Assembly (NCBI GenBank): GCA_902634775.1
Contig: CACPLG010000003.1
Location: 1 to 64,000, forward strand
Source: an uncultured Pelagibacteraceae bacterium
Lineage (GTDB): Bacteria; Pseudomonadota; Alphaproteobacteria; Pelagibacterales; Pelagibacteraceae
Length of the DNA: 64,000 nucleotides
Direction: 5' to 3'
Under the pieces are notes generated by a model, which worked only from the letters and a program-made list of their open reading frames with translations, did not search any database and was not told the origin of the DNA. A program made the translations under genes and the position numbers. Below are positions 30,947 to 41,166 of the stretch, piece after piece; position 1 is the first letter of the stretch, and every line of letters begins with the position of its first letter.

Positions 30947-32326
30947 ATGAGCAATTTGAAAAAAAAAATCGATAAAAAAGTAAACTTTGAATTTAATAAA
31001 GAATATATCAAAGTAATTGAAGAAAAAATTCAAAAAAACGATGTAAATTTTATTACTAATTCTTTTAGAGAGATGCACCCAGCTGATGCAGCAGATATTA
31101 TTGAACACCTAAGCCAAGACGATAGAGAAAATCTTATTAAATTGAATAATTTTAAATTAGATCCAGAATTATTCGTTGAATTAAATGAAAACATTCAATC
31201 TGAAATTATAAAATTACTTTCTACCGCTTCTATAATATTTATTCTAAAAAACTTAGAGTCTGATGATGCTATAAAGATATTAGAAAATATTGAAGAAAAA
31301 AGTAAAAATGAAATTTTAAGTTCTTTACCGCCTAAAGATAGATTTGCCTTATTAGAAAGTTTAAGTTATCCCGAAGATTCTGCTGCACGTATTATGCAGA
31401 GAGAATTTACAGCTATTCCAAGCAATTGGTCTGTTGGACAAACAATTGATTATTTAAGAGAAAATAAAGATCTCCCTGAACAATTTTTAGAAATTTATAT
31501 TATCGATAATGAATTTAAACCTCTTGGAACTGTCCCTTCGTCAAAAGTTTTAAGAACACCTCGTGAAAGTAAAATGGTTGAAATTATGCTTGAGTCTCAA
31601 GTTATTATTCCAGTTGACATGGACAGAGAAGAAGTTGGAAGACTTTTCGAAAATTACAATCTTAATTCAGCAGCTGTAATTGATAAAACAAAAAAATTAG
31701 TTGGTATGATTACTAGTGATGACATATTAACTGTTCTTAAAGAAGAGGCAGAGGAAGATACTTTAAGATTAGCTGGTGTTGGTGATGAAGAAATTACTGA
31801 TGGAGTGATTAAAAAAACACAAAGACGATTTAATTGGCTCTTACTAAATCTTTTTACAGCCTTTTTAGCAACTTGGGTTATAAGTAAATTTGGTGCAACT
31901 ATTGAACAAATGGTTGCTCTAGCCTTTTTAATGCCAATAGTGGCTTCAATGGGTGGTAATGCTGGAATGCAAACGCTGGCTGTAACTATACGTGGTATAG
32001 CTACTAATGATTTAACAAATAGCAACTTTTTAAAGATTGTTTTAAAAGAATTTAATATTGGAGTTCTAAATGGAATTATTTTTGCAATAATAAGTGCTTT
32101 AATAGTTCAACTTTGGTTTAAAGATTATGTTTTATCTATAATAATTTCTATCTCGATGATATTAAATATGATTGTTGCTGGCTTGTTTGGTATTTTAATT
32201 CCGGTAACATTAAAAAAACTTAATATTGACCCAGCTATAGCATCAAGCGTGTTTGTAACAACTGTTACAGATGTGATTGGTTTTTTATCCTTTTTAGGTA
32301 TTGGCGCATATTTCTTTTACGGTTAA
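30947..32326 (+). CDS. mgtE: Magnesium transporter MgtE
   Basis: MgtE of 459 aa. The cytosolic N domain (about residues 30-135; REMHPADAADIIEHL) is followed by paired CBS domains (about 140-260; MQREFTAIPSNWSVGQTI) that gate by Mg2+. Five membrane helices follow, with the pore signature ASMGGNAGMQTLAVTIRGIA around residue 345. The convergent panC shares the last four bases. Confidence 0.97.
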   Translation: MSNLKKKIDKKVNFEFNKEYIKVIEEKIQKNDVNFITNSFREMHPADAADIIEHLSQDDRENLIKLNNFKLDPELFVELNENIQSEIIKLLSTASIIFILKNLESDDAIKILENIEEKSKNEILSSLPPKDRFALLESLSYPEDSAARIMQREFTAIPSNWSVGQTIDYLRENKDLPEQFLEIYIIDNEFKPLGTVPSSKVLRTPRESKMVEIMLESQVIIPVDMDREEVGRLFENYNLNSAAVIDKTKKLVGMITSDDILTVLKEEAEEDTLRLAGVGDEEITDGVIKKTQRRFNWLLLNLFTAFLATWVISKFGATIEQMVALAFLMPIVASMGGNAGMQTLAVTIRGIATNDLTNSNFLKIVLKEFNIGVLNGIIFAIISALIVQLWFKDYVLSIIISISMILNMIVAGLFGILIPVTLKKLNIDPAIASSVFVTTVTDVIGFLSFLGIGAYFFYG

Positions 32327-33123
32327 AAATTATCAATTAATCTCACTTTCTTAATATAAAAACATACAAAGAGTTTTAAATTTTTTTTGTTAAAAACCGG
32401 ACTAAGATTATTTTTGTTTCTCAATTCTAAATATTCAATTTTAATATTACTGTTACTTTTTATGCTTTGAAGTAAATAAGTTTTTTTAGTGTTTTTTTTT
32501 ATATTTTTGAACACATCAATTATCTTTCTCGTAAATTTTTGCGCTATTATAATACTTTTGTTATCAAGTAATTTGTTTCTGGATGAGTAGGGTAGTGAAC
32601 TATTTATTCTAATAGTTTTACATAACACAACTTTTGTTTTAAACCTTTTTTTTATAAAATTTTTGATCAAGAAATATTGTTGAAAATCTTTTTCCCCTAA
32701 AAAAATTTTTTTAACCTTAAGATCTTTTAAAAATATATTTATAACAGCCAAAACTCCCTCAAAATGTCCTGGCCGATATTTACCGCATAATACCTTGTAT
32801 TTTTTGTTAATACTAATTTTTTTTGGAGTCTTTTTTGAGTAGATTTCTTTTACGTTTGGTACCAGAACATAGTCTACTTTAAGCTTCTTTAAAATTTTTA
32901 TGTCTTTATCTAATGTTCTTGGGTAATTTTTATAATCAGTCTTCCGGTTAAATTGTGACGGATTAATGAATATACTTACTAGGGTTTTGTCACATGTTTT
33001 TTGGCAATTCCTAACTAAACTAATATGTCCTTTATGTAAACTGCCCATTGTTGGGACAAATCCTATACTTGCCTTAAAATTAACTTCTTTATTCAGTTTT
33101 TTTATACTTTTAAAAATAATCAT
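32323..33123 (-). CDS. panC: Pantothenate synthetase
   Basis: PanC of 266 aa, which joins pantoate and beta-alanine with ATP. The nucleotide motif VPTMGSLHKGHISLV is at residues 23-37. FINPSQF, RPGHFEGVLAV, LGEKDFQQYFLI and SSRNKLL are all present, so the active site looks intact. The sequence is lysine-rich. It is divergent from galU, and the stop overlaps the mgtE stop in a shared TTAA. Confidence 0.95.
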   Translation of the reverse strand: MIIFKSIKKLNKEVNFKASIGFVPTMGSLHKGHISLVRNCQKTCDKTLVSIFINPSQFNRKTDYKNYPRTLDKDIKILKKLKVDYVLVPNVKEIYSKKTPKKISINKKYKVLCGKYRPGHFEGVLAVINIFLKDLKVKKIFLGEKDFQQYFLIKNFIKKRFKTKVVLCKTIRINSSLPYSSRNKLLDNKSIIIAQKFTRKIIDVFKNIKKNTKKTYLLQSIKSNSNIKIEYLELRNKNNLSPVFNKKNLKLFVCFYIKKVRLIDNF

Positions 33124-33152
33124 TTATGATAATTCAAATAGTATAAGATTTT

Positions 33153-33968
33153 ATGATTAAACAAGCAATAATACCATTAGCAGGTTTAGGTACAAGACTT
33201 TTACCATTAACAAGTGTTTTCGCAAAAGAATTATTACCTATTAATGGGAAACCCGGATTAGAATATATTTTGGATGAATGTGTTGAAGCGGGAATTGAAG
33301 AAATAATCTTCATTATTTCTAAAAAAAAGAAAATGATAAAAAATTATTTTTATAATGACAGTTTTTATAAAAAAATAATTAAGAAAAAAAAAGATCCAAG
33401 AATAATTAATGAATATAAAAAAATTTTAAAATATAAAAAAATAATTAAATTTGTGTATCAAAATAAACCCCTAGGTACTGGTGATGCGGTTCTTAGAACA
33501 GAAAAGCTAATTAAGGATAAATATTTTTTAATGTTGTTACCAGATGATCTAATTATAAAAAAAAATTGCTCAAAAGATATGATAAAAATTTGTAAAAAAC
33601 AAAAAACTTCAGTTATGGCAAGTATGAAAGTAAGTAAATCAAATGTAAGTAGGTGGGGTATTTTTTCTATAAATAGAAAAATTGATAAAAATAACTTTTT
33701 AATAAAAGATGTCATAGAAAAACCATCTATAATTTCAGCACCATCAAATAACGCGGTTATTGGAAGATATATTTTGCCTAAAAGTATATTTAAAAAATTA
33801 AAAAAGCAAAAACCTGGTAAAGGTGGTGAAATTCATATAACTGATTCTATTAGAGAGCTTATTAAAGATGGAAAAAAATTTATAGGACATAAGTTTTTAG
33901 GAAAGTATCTGGATTGTGGAAGTTTAAATGGTTATATTAAATCAGGAATTGAGATATCAAAATTATGA
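33153..33968 (+). CDS. galU: UTP-glucose-1-phosphate uridylyltransferase
   Basis: GalU of 271 aa, making UDP-glucose. AIIPLAGLGTRLLPLT is the nucleotide-binding motif (residues 5-20), followed by FAKELLPINGKPGLEYI. Further motifs are PLGTGDAVL, LPDDLI and EKP in the sugar-binding part. Overlaps ugd by four bases, so the product probably goes to UDP-glucuronate. Confidence 0.96.
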   Translation: MIKQAIIPLAGLGTRLLPLTSVFAKELLPINGKPGLEYILDECVEAGIEEIIFIISKKKKMIKNYFYNDSFYKKIIKKKKDPRIINEYKKILKYKKIIKFVYQNKPLGTGDAVLRTEKLIKDKYFLMLLPDDLIIKKNCSKDMIKICKKQKTSVMASMKVSKSNVSRWGIFSINRKIDKNNFLIKDVIEKPSIISAPSNNAVIGRYILPKSIFKKLKKQKPGKGGEIHITDSIRELIKDGKKFIGHKFLGKYLDCGSLNGYIKSGIEISKL

Positions 33969-35263
33969 AACTTTGCATGATAGGTGCTGGATATGTTGGC
34001 TTGGTAAGTGGGGTATGTTTCTCTGATCTTGGTAACGTTGTTTATTGTGTTGATAATGATAAAAGAAAAATTGATCAATTAAATAATGGGAAAGTACCAA
34101 TATATGAACCAGGTTTAGAAGAAATTTTAAAAAAAAATTTTAAACAAAAGAGGTTAATCTTTACAACTAACTTAGATAAAGCAATTTCAAACTCTGATAT
34201 TGTTTTTATTTGTGTAGGCACCCCAACGAAAAAAGGTAGTAACTCCGCAGACCTTAAATATGTTTTTGAAGTCGCAAATCAACTAAAAAAACTGATAAAG
34301 ACCTATAAAATTGTTATTACAAAATCGACAGTTCCTGTTACGACAGGGGATAAAATTGAGAAAATTTTAATAAAACAAAAAAAGAAAAATTTAGTCGATA
34401 TTGTTTCTAACCCTGAATTTCTTAGAGAAGGTGAAGCTATAAGAGATTTTATTTATCCTGATAGAGTTGTTATTGGAACTGATAGCGAAAAAGCAAATCG
34501 TATTTTAAAATCTTTATACTTACCCATAATAAAAAAAACGAGTAGATTTTTTAGAACTTCAAGACGTGGCGCCGAGATGATTAAATATGCATCAAATGCA
34601 TTCTTAGCTACAAAGATTTCTTATATAAATGAAATTGCTAACTTATGTGAAAAAACTGGCGTAGATGTTAAAGAAATCTCAGTTGGAATGGGTTCTGACC
34701 AAAGAATCGGTGAGCGTTTTTTACGTGCTGGACCTGCGTATGGTGGATCTTGTTTTCCTAAAGATACAAAGGCTATTGTGGATACTGGAAGTAAATTTAA
34801 AACAAATCTATCAATAATAAAATCTGTAATTAAATCTAATAATAATAGAAAAAAATTACTTACAATCAAAGCTGAAAAATTATTAAAAGGCACTTTAAAA
34901 AAAAAGAGTATAACCTTTCTAGGGGTTACATTTAAACCTAATACGGATGACATGAGAGAAGCCTGTAGTCTTGCAATGATACCTCATTTTAGTAAAAAAG
35001 TTTTAAAAGTTAAATATTTTGATCCGACCGGCCCTAAAAAAGAATTTTCAAAACATAAAAATGTTGAATATTGTTCGAACATTGAGTTGGCATGTTTGAA
35101 TTCTGATTTAATTATTCTACATACAGAGTGGAATGAATTTAAACTCTTGAATTTTAAAAAATTGGTAAGAAAAAAGAATTTTATTATTTACGATATGAGG
35201 AATTTGTATTCACCTATTAATATGAAAAAAAATAAAATTAAATATTTTGGTGTTGGTAGATAA
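33965..35263 (+). CDS. ugd: UDP-glucose 6-dehydrogenase
   Basis: UDP-glucose dehydrogenase of 432 aa, oxidising UDP-glucose to UDP-glucuronate with two NAD+. The Rossmann GAGYVGLVSGVCFSDLG is at residues 8-24, with KSTVPVTTGD and NPEFLREGEAI following. The catalytic cysteine motif is YGGSCFPKDTKAI (about 259-271), and the C-terminal domain has GVTFKPNTDDMREA. Known SAR11 biology suggests glucuronosyl lipid as one possible sink; no glycosyltransferase is adjacent. Confidence 0.96.
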   Translation: MKLCMIGAGYVGLVSGVCFSDLGNVVYCVDNDKRKIDQLNNGKVPIYEPGLEEILKKNFKQKRLIFTTNLDKAISNSDIVFICVGTPTKKGSNSADLKYVFEVANQLKKLIKTYKIVITKSTVPVTTGDKIEKILIKQKKKNLVDIVSNPEFLREGEAIRDFIYPDRVVIGTDSEKANRILKSLYLPIIKKTSRFFRTSRRGAEMIKYASNAFLATKISYINEIANLCEKTGVDVKEISVGMGSDQRIGERFLRAGPAYGGSCFPKDTKAIVDTGSKFKTNLSIIKSVIKSNNNRKKLLTIKAEKLLKGTLKKKSITFLGVTFKPNTDDMREACSLAMIPHFSKKVLKVKYFDPTGPKKEFSKHKNVEYCSNIELACLNSDLIILHTEWNEFKLLNFKKLVRKKNFIIYDMRNLYSPINMKKNKIKYFGVGR

Positions 35264-35725
35264 TTATTTTAATTCAAAGATTGCATCAACTTCTACCGAA
35301 ACACCTAATGGTAAACTGATCGTGCTCACAGCAGCTCTAGTATGCATTCCGGCGTCCCCAAAAACTGAAGCTATTAGATCTGATGCACCATTTAATACTT
35401 TAGGTTGATCTATAAATTCATCTGTTGAATTAACAAATCCCGTTAATTTTACGCACGATTTAACTTTTGATAAATCATTATTGCAAGCTTTTTTTACTTG
35501 CGCAATAATACTTAACGCACATCTTTTAGCTGCATTATAACCCGCATCTGTGTCTAAATCTTTGCCAACTTTCCCTTTTATTAACTGACCAGTTTCATCG
35601 ATAGAAATTTGTCCGGATATAAATAACATTTTTCCAGAAACTTTTGTTGCAACATAATTTCCAACAGGTGCTTTTGCTTCAGGAAGATTAATTTTTAAAT
35701 CCTTTAATTTATCATCATAATTCAT
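35264..35725 (-). CDS. RidA/YjgF-family protein
   Basis: A 153-aa protein of the RidA/YER057c superfamily, members of which hydrolyse reactive enamine/imine intermediates. Conserved features are VSGKMLFISGQISIDETGQL, the internal NAAKRCALSIIAQVKKA-like helix and HTRAAVSTISLPLGVSVEVD. Length is nearer the 150-aa subgroup than canonical 128-aa RidA. Four bases overlap topA upstream. The stop codon directly abuts the ugd stop on the other strand. The exact substrate is unknown. Confidence 0.88.
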   Translation of the reverse strand: MNYDDKLKDLKINLPEAKAPVGNYVATKVSGKMLFISGQISIDETGQLIKGKVGKDLDTDAGYNAAKRCALSIIAQVKKACNNDLSKVKSCVKLTGFVNSTDEFIDQPKVLNGASDLIASVFGDAGMHTRAAVSTISLPLGVSVEVDAIFELK

Positions 35726-38283
35726 TTTGATTTCCTTTTTTTGGATTTTTTAGTTTTATCGTATTCTTTTCGTTTCTCAATCAATATCAAAGCTTCTTCC
35801 ATTGTCAATTCTGTTGGATCCTTTTCTTCAGGTATTGTTGCATTGAGAGATTTGTACTTTATGTAAGGCCCATATTGACCCTTCATAACTCTTACAGGTT
35901 TTTTATCTTCAGGATGTTCACCTAAATCTTTAATCATTGATGAAGACATTCTACCAGGTTTTGCCTCAGATATTAGAGTTATGGCTCTGTTTAAACCAAT
36001 TGAAAATAACTCATCTACACTTTCAATTCTTGCGGATTTGTTTTCGCACTTTAAGTACGGTCCAAATCTGCCAACGTTAACTGTAATTTGTTTGCCAATA
36101 TCTGGGTGAGTCCCTAAAATTTTAGGTAGAGAACATAGGTATTTTGCTTTTTCTAAATCTATATTTTCTATATCTAAGCCTTTGGGAATTGAAACATTTT
36201 TTAAATTATTTTCCTCTTTCTTTGTTTTTCTTTTTTTGGTTTTTACTATTTCATCTTCTAATAATTCATACTGCAAATAAGGACCAAATCTTCCATTCTT
36301 TAAATAAATTTCTTTATCGTTGTCGTTTTTACCAATTAATTTAGGTTCTGCTAAATTTATTTGTTGAGACGCTTTAATTTTTGAAAGGGGTCTTGTAAAC
36401 TTACATTCTGGATAGTTAGAACACCCAATAAACGCACCTCCCCTGAAGCTATTTTTTAAACTAAGTGTGCCATTAGCGCATAATTTGCAAGATCTGTCGA
36501 TTTTACCGTCATCATTTGTATAAAATATTAAATTACCCAAGCTTTCATTAAGCATATCCAGAACTTCTCTAGTTCTTATCTCTTTCACAGACGAGACATT
36601 TTTATTAAAATCTTTCCAGAATTGATCTAGTACACTTAGCCAATTTTCTTTTCCTGAAGTTATGTCATCTAACTGATCTTCTAATTTTGCAGTAAAGTCA
36701 TAATCAACATATTTTGCAAATAGTTTTTCAAGAAAGGCAGATAAAAGTTTTCCTCTATCAGTTGGGAAAAATCTTTTATTAACAACGTCTGCATAACCTC
36801 TATTAGATATTACTGAAATAATACTTGCGTATGTAGAAGGACGACCGATACCTAATTCCTCTAATTTTTTAACTAAACTAGCCTCAGAATATCTTGGGGG
36901 TGGTTGAGTAAAATGTTGTTCATCTATAAAATCAGATATATTCACTTCTCCTTTTTCTACTTTGGGTAAAATATTTTCATCATTGTTATCATCATCTAAA
37001 TTAATTACCTTCATGAAACCATCAAACACTATCGTTGAACCCGATGACTTAAAGATATGTTCATTGTTATTTGACTCAATAATAATTGTTTTTCTATCAA
37101 ATTTTGCTGGTGTCATTTGTGAAGATAGCGCTCTTGACCAAATCAAGTTATATAATTTATTTTGATCTGAGCTTAAATATTTTTTCATTTTTTCAGGTGT
37201 ATTGCTTATTTCTGTTGGTCTTATAGCTTCATGAGCCTCTTGAGCATTTTTTGCTTTTTTACCCGAGTAATTAATTGGTTCATCAGGTAAGTAATCATTG
37301 CCAAAGTTATCACTTATAAAGTTTCTAAATACTGGCAAGGCTTCTTTAGAAATATTGGTACCATCTGTTCGCATGTAAGTGATTAATCCTTTAGTTTCAC
37401 CTTCAATTTCAATACCCTGATAAAGTCTTTGAGCAATTTGCATTGTTCTAGAGGCACCAAAACCAAGCTTACTAGATGCTGACTGTTGTAATGTTGAAGT
37501 TGTAAAAGGTCCAGAAGGATTTCTAGAATATATTTTGGATGTAATATCTGTAATTTTATATTTATCGTTTTTTATCTTTTCTATTGCTTGACTAATATCG
37601 TTTTTATTTTTGAAACTAAATTTTTCAATTTTTTTATTATCAATTTGAAAAATATTTGATGTTATTAAATTTCCATCATTTGTTTTAAAATTTACTTTTA
37701 AAGACCAAAATTCTTCAGGTTTAAAAATTTCTATTTCATGTTCTCTTTCGGTTAAAAGTCTAAGAGCAACAGATTGCACTCTACCCGCTGATTTAGACCC
37801 TGGGAGTTTAGTCCAAAGTATGGGAGAAATATTAAAACCTACTAAATAATCTAAGGCACGTCTTGCCATGTAAGCATTTACAAGATGAGATTCTATTTCT
37901 CTTGGATTTTCTATTCCATTTGTGACTGCCTTTTTAGTTATTTCATTAAAAACAACTCTTTCAATTTTTTTGTCCTTAAGTAATTTTTTTTCATTTAAAA
38001 ATTCTTTAACATGCCATGCAATTGCTTCACCTTCTCTGTCAGGGTCTGTAGCAAGAATTATTTTTTTAGAGTCTTTTGCTACATCAGAAATTTCTTTTAA
38101 ATATTTTTTAGAAAAACTATCAATTTCCCAAATCATCTTAAATTCATTTTCAGGATCTACTGAGCCATTCTTAGATGGAAGATCTCTAATATGTCCATAA
38201 CTAGCGAGGACTGTATAATCATTTCCTAGATATTTATTTATTGTTTTTGCTTTAGCGGGACTTTCAACAATTACTAGATTCAT
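35722..38283 (-). CDS. topA: DNA topoisomerase I
   Basis: Type IA topoisomerase of 853 aa that relaxes negative supercoils. The N-terminal Toprim domain starts NLVIVESPAKAKTINKYLG and includes LATDPDREGEAIAWHV. The active-site tyrosine is in GLITYMRTDGTNIS. A four-cysteine zinc ribbon (CKLCANGT...GCSNYPEC) lies near residue 600. Three C-terminal repeats share the GRFGPYL pattern. It sits downstream of plsY by 36 bases. Confidence 0.98.
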   Translation of the reverse strand: MNLVIVESPAKAKTINKYLGNDYTVLASYGHIRDLPSKNGSVDPENEFKMIWEIDSFSKKYLKEISDVAKDSKKIILATDPDREGEAIAWHVKEFLNEKKLLKDKKIERVVFNEITKKAVTNGIENPREIESHLVNAYMARRALDYLVGFNISPILWTKLPGSKSAGRVQSVALRLLTEREHEIEIFKPEEFWSLKVNFKTNDGNLITSNIFQIDNKKIEKFSFKNKNDISQAIEKIKNDKYKITDITSKIYSRNPSGPFTTSTLQQSASSKLGFGASRTMQIAQRLYQGIEIEGETKGLITYMRTDGTNISKEALPVFRNFISDNFGNDYLPDEPINYSGKKAKNAQEAHEAIRPTEISNTPEKMKKYLSSDQNKLYNLIWSRALSSQMTPAKFDRKTIIIESNNNEHIFKSSGSTIVFDGFMKVINLDDDNNDENILPKVEKGEVNISDFIDEQHFTQPPPRYSEASLVKKLEELGIGRPSTYASIISVISNRGYADVVNKRFFPTDRGKLLSAFLEKLFAKYVDYDFTAKLEDQLDDITSGKENWLSVLDQFWKDFNKNVSSVKEIRTREVLDMLNESLGNLIFYTNDDGKIDRSCKLCANGTLSLKNSFRGGAFIGCSNYPECKFTRPLSKIKASQQINLAEPKLIGKNDNDKEIYLKNGRFGPYLQYELLEDEIVKTKKRKTKKEENNLKNVSIPKGLDIENIDLEKAKYLCSLPKILGTHPDIGKQITVNVGRFGPYLKCENKSARIESVDELFSIGLNRAITLISEAKPGRMSSSMIKDLGEHPEDKKPVRVMKGQYGPYIKYKSLNATIPEEKDPTELTMEEALILIEKRKEYDKTKKSKKRKSK

Positions 38284-38319
38284 GTAAACAAAAAATCATA
38301 AATAAGATTGATAGTCAAA

Positions 38320-38907
38320 TTAATAAATTTTTGATTTAGATTCTGTATTATTTCTCAAGCGTTTTATATTTTCTCTATGTGTGAAAAAAATCAAAATGAA
38401 CATCATAAAGTAAAAATAGTAGTCAGAATTAGAATTATAAAAAAAGTGAAAAATTGGAATTGTTAAACTTGCAAGAAGAGAACTTAATGATGAAAATTTA
38501 AAAAGTATAAAAATAGTAATCCAGACAACACCAAAAATTAAAGCAGTATAAATATCCAAACAACAAAGAATTCCAAGATAAGATGCAACGCCTTTACCAC
38601 CTTTAAATTTTAACCAAATAGGGAAGACGTGTCCTATAAAAATTGACAATGCAGATATATATAAATAATCGTTCATGAAAAACTTTATATATAAAATTGG
38701 AAGAACAGCTTTTAATATATCGAGAACCAAAGTTGAGTAACCTAAAATTTTGTTACCAGCTCTTAATACATTTGTTGCACCAATATTACCAGATCCTATT
38801 TCACGGATATCTTTTTTCAAAAAAATTTTTGTTAATACTAATCCAAAGGGTATGGATCCAAATAAATAACTAACTAGTATAATTAAAAATAACTCAAAAT
38901 TTAGCAT
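38320..38907 (-). CDS. plsY: Glycerol-3-phosphate acyltransferase PlsY
   Basis: PlsY of 195 aa, a membrane enzyme that uses acyl-phosphate for the first step of phospholipid synthesis. SYLFGSIPFGLVL, EIGSGNIGATNVLRAG (about 36-51) and KFKGGKGVASYLGIL are the three family motifs, with about five membrane spans. It overlaps the 3' end of pyrC by seven bases. Confidence 0.96.
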   Translation of the reverse strand: MLNFELFLIILVSYLFGSIPFGLVLTKIFLKKDIREIGSGNIGATNVLRAGNKILGYSTLVLDILKAVLPILYIKFFMNDYLYISALSIFIGHVFPIWLKFKGGKGVASYLGILCCLDIYTALIFGVVWITIFILFKFSSLSSLLASLTIPIFHFFYNSNSDYYFYFMMFILIFFTHRENIKRLRNNTESKSKIY

Positions 38908-40187
38908 TTATATAGCTCTACACCTTTAATATATGTATTAACCACTTTACCTTGAAGTTTTTTATCCTCGATGCATGTATTTTTTGATTTACTGATCATA
39001 TTTTCTTTTTTTACTATCCAAGGTTTAAATAAATCGACTATACAAAAGTCAGCATCATTTCCTATAGATAAACTTCCTTTATCAATCTTTAATATTTTTG
39101 CAGGATTACATGTTAAACACTGAATTATTTTAGATAATTTTAAAGACTCATTGTGAAATAACTCTAACGCGAGGGATAATAAAGTTTCTATACCTGATGC
39201 TCCAGTTGCAGCCTGCGAGAACGTTAATCTTTTTGACTCTTCATCTTCAGGTTTATGATCTGAAACTATGACTTCAATTAAATCTTGATTTATACCTTTT
39301 ATTAATGAAAGTCTATCATCCTCTGTTCGAAGTGGTGGAGAAAGTTTTAAAAAAGTTCTAAAATCTCCAATATCATTTTCGTTGAGTGATAAATTGTTAA
39401 TAGAAACTCCAGTTGTAAAGTTTACGTTATCTTTGCTTTGTTTGATTACTTCCAAAGATTTTGCTGAAGATATTTGTGAAATATGATATCTGCAATTATA
39501 ATCCTGAAGTAAACTTAGGTCTCTTTCAACAATTATTTTCTCTGCGTAATCTGGTATTCCGTGAAGACCCAATTTAGTTGCGATAATTCCATCATTAACC
39601 TGACCGTTTTTTGCTAATTCGAAATCTTCTGCATGTTGTATGATTAAAGAATTCAAATCGTAAGCAGATTTCATTATTCTGGACATTACTCTTGTGTTTT
39701 GAATTGTTTTTATTCCATCTGTGAAACCAATTATTCCTTTTTTTTGTAAAAGGCCAAACTCATTCATATTATTACCTTCAAGATTTTTAGTTAATGTAGC
39801 TGTTGGATATATATTTATTTTTGATTTATCTCGTCCTCTCCTTTTTAAAAAATCAACCATGGAAATGTTATCAATAACAGGTGAAGTATTTGGCATTGTG
39901 ACAACAGATGTAACCCCTCCTACTAAGGCGGCATTACTTAATGTTTTAAAATTTTCTTTATACTCAAAGCCTGGCTCCCCAACAAAAACCCTCATATCGA
40001 TTAAACCGGGAAATATATATTTTTCTTTGAGATCTATGAATTTTTCACGTGAAGGAATATTATTTTTATTTACTTTTTTTCCTATCGCCTCAATTTTTCC
40101 ATTCTCATTAATAATTAACCCACCCAATTCTTCTATAGAATTAGCTGGATCAACTATGTTTGCATTTAAAAAATATTGCTTCTTCAT
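38901..40187 (-). CDS. pyrC: Dihydroorotase-like protein, probably non-catalytic (PyrX type)
   Basis: A 428-aa amidohydrolase of the dihydroorotase class encoded next to pyrB. The fold markers are clear ([47 protein letters not shown]). The metal-binding HxH of active enzymes is replaced by R66 and F68. The later HIxH-type site reads HISQIS, the PHH segment is missing, and TDHAPH reads SDHKPE. Loss of several ligands points to a structural partner of aspartate transcarbamoylase, as known for Pseudomonas PyrX. Catalytic dihydroorotase would then be encoded elsewhere. Confidence 0.85.
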   Translation of the reverse strand: MKKQYFLNANIVDPANSIEELGGLIINENGKIEAIGKKVNKNNIPSREKFIDLKEKYIFPGLIDMRVFVGEPGFEYKENFKTLSNAALVGGVTSVVTMPNTSPVIDNISMVDFLKRRGRDKSKINIYPTATLTKNLEGNNMNEFGLLQKKGIIGFTDGIKTIQNTRVMSRIMKSAYDLNSLIIQHAEDFELAKNGQVNDGIIATKLGLHGIPDYAEKIIVERDLSLLQDYNCRYHISQISSAKSLEVIKQSKDNVNFTTGVSINNLSLNENDIGDFRTFLKLSPPLRTEDDRLSLIKGINQDLIEVIVSDHKPEDEESKRLTFSQAATGASGIETLLSLALELFHNESLKLSKIIQCLTCNPAKILKIDKGSLSIGNDADFCIVDLFKPWIVKKENMISKSKNTCIEDKKLQGKVVNTYIKGVELYKC

Positions 40188-41125
40188 TTTTCACAAAAAA
40201 TTTTTAAACAGGCCATTCTTACTGCAACACCCAATTCGACCTGTTCTTTGATTACGCTTTTATTTATATCGTCAGCAAGTTTGGTATCAATTTCAATACC
40301 TCTATTCATTGGTCCAGGATGCATTATTATTGCATCTCTCTTTGCTTTTTCTAGTTTGTCAGGAGTTAAGCCATAATACTCATAATATTCTCTATTTGAC
40401 GACAAAAATGAACTACTCATTCTCTCATTTTGTAACCTTAACATCATAACTATATCGCAATCTTTCACACCTTCTTTCATATTTGAAAATGTTTTTACTC
40501 CAAATTTTTCAATATCTTTTGGCATGAGATTTGTTGGGGCAACTATATGGACCTCAGCACCTAACATGTTTAACAAAAAAATATTTGATCTAGCTACTCT
40601 TGAGTGTAAAATATCTCCACAAATAGCAATTCGCAAACCTTCAATTTTTTTCTTTTTTTCAATTATTGTAAGCGCATCAAGTAAAGCTTGAGTTGGATGC
40701 TCACGCCTACCATCACCAGCATTTAAAACTGAACAATTTACTTTCTGTGAAAGAAGGTTTGATGCACCGCTATCTTGATGTCTTACTACAATTATATCTG
40801 GGTGCATTGCATTTAGTGTCATTGCAGTGTCGATTAATGTTTCACCTTTTTTAATAGCAGAATTAGTTATATTCATTGACATCACATCTGCACCAAGTCT
40901 TTTTCCAGCTAATTCAAAAGAACTTTGCGTTCTCGTTGAAGGCTCAAAAAAAAGATTTATTTGAGTTTTTCCTCTAAGAATATCTAACTTTTTGTTTTTA
41001 CTCTTATTAAGTGAAATAAATTTCTTTGCTTCATCTAAGATAAGTTTTACATCTGAAATAGAAAGATCTTGGATACCTAGTAGGTGTTTTTGTGTAATTT
41101 TAATAGCGTTATTGTTTATAGCCAT
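40184..41125 (-). CDS. pyrB: Aspartate carbamoyltransferase catalytic subunit
   Basis: PyrB, committed step of pyrimidine synthesis. The carbamoyl-phosphate motif [16 protein letters not shown] is intact, as are [11 protein letters not shown] and [13 protein letters not shown] take the ATG at 41123-41125 ([17 protein letters not shown]), giving 313 aa; a longer frame from 41164 adds 13 residues that do not look conserved. It overlaps pyrC by four bases, consistent with a PyrB-PyrC complex. Confidence 0.95.
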   Translation of the reverse strand: MAINNNAIKITQKHLLGIQDLSISDVKLILDEAKKFISLNKSKNKKLDILRGKTQINLFFEPSTRTQSSFELAGKRLGADVMSMNITNSAIKKGETLIDTAMTLNAMHPDIIVVRHQDSGASNLLSQKVNCSVLNAGDGRREHPTQALLDALTIIEKKKKIEGLRIAICGDILHSRVARSNIFLLNMLGAEVHIVAPTNLMPKDIEKFGVKTFSNMKEGVKDCDIVMMLRLQNERMSSSFLSSNREYYEYYGLTPDKLEKAKRDAIIMHPGPMNRGIEIDTKLADDINKSVIKEQVELGVAVRMACLKIFCEK

Positions 41126-41166
41126 TAAAACCAACTCTATAGCTTTAAAGCATTGATATTGCAAGC

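Noticed and set aside
39721..40251. 176-codon plus-strand frame opposite pyrC
   Set aside because: Shadow frame; the minus-strand dihydroorotase-like protein accounts for the region.
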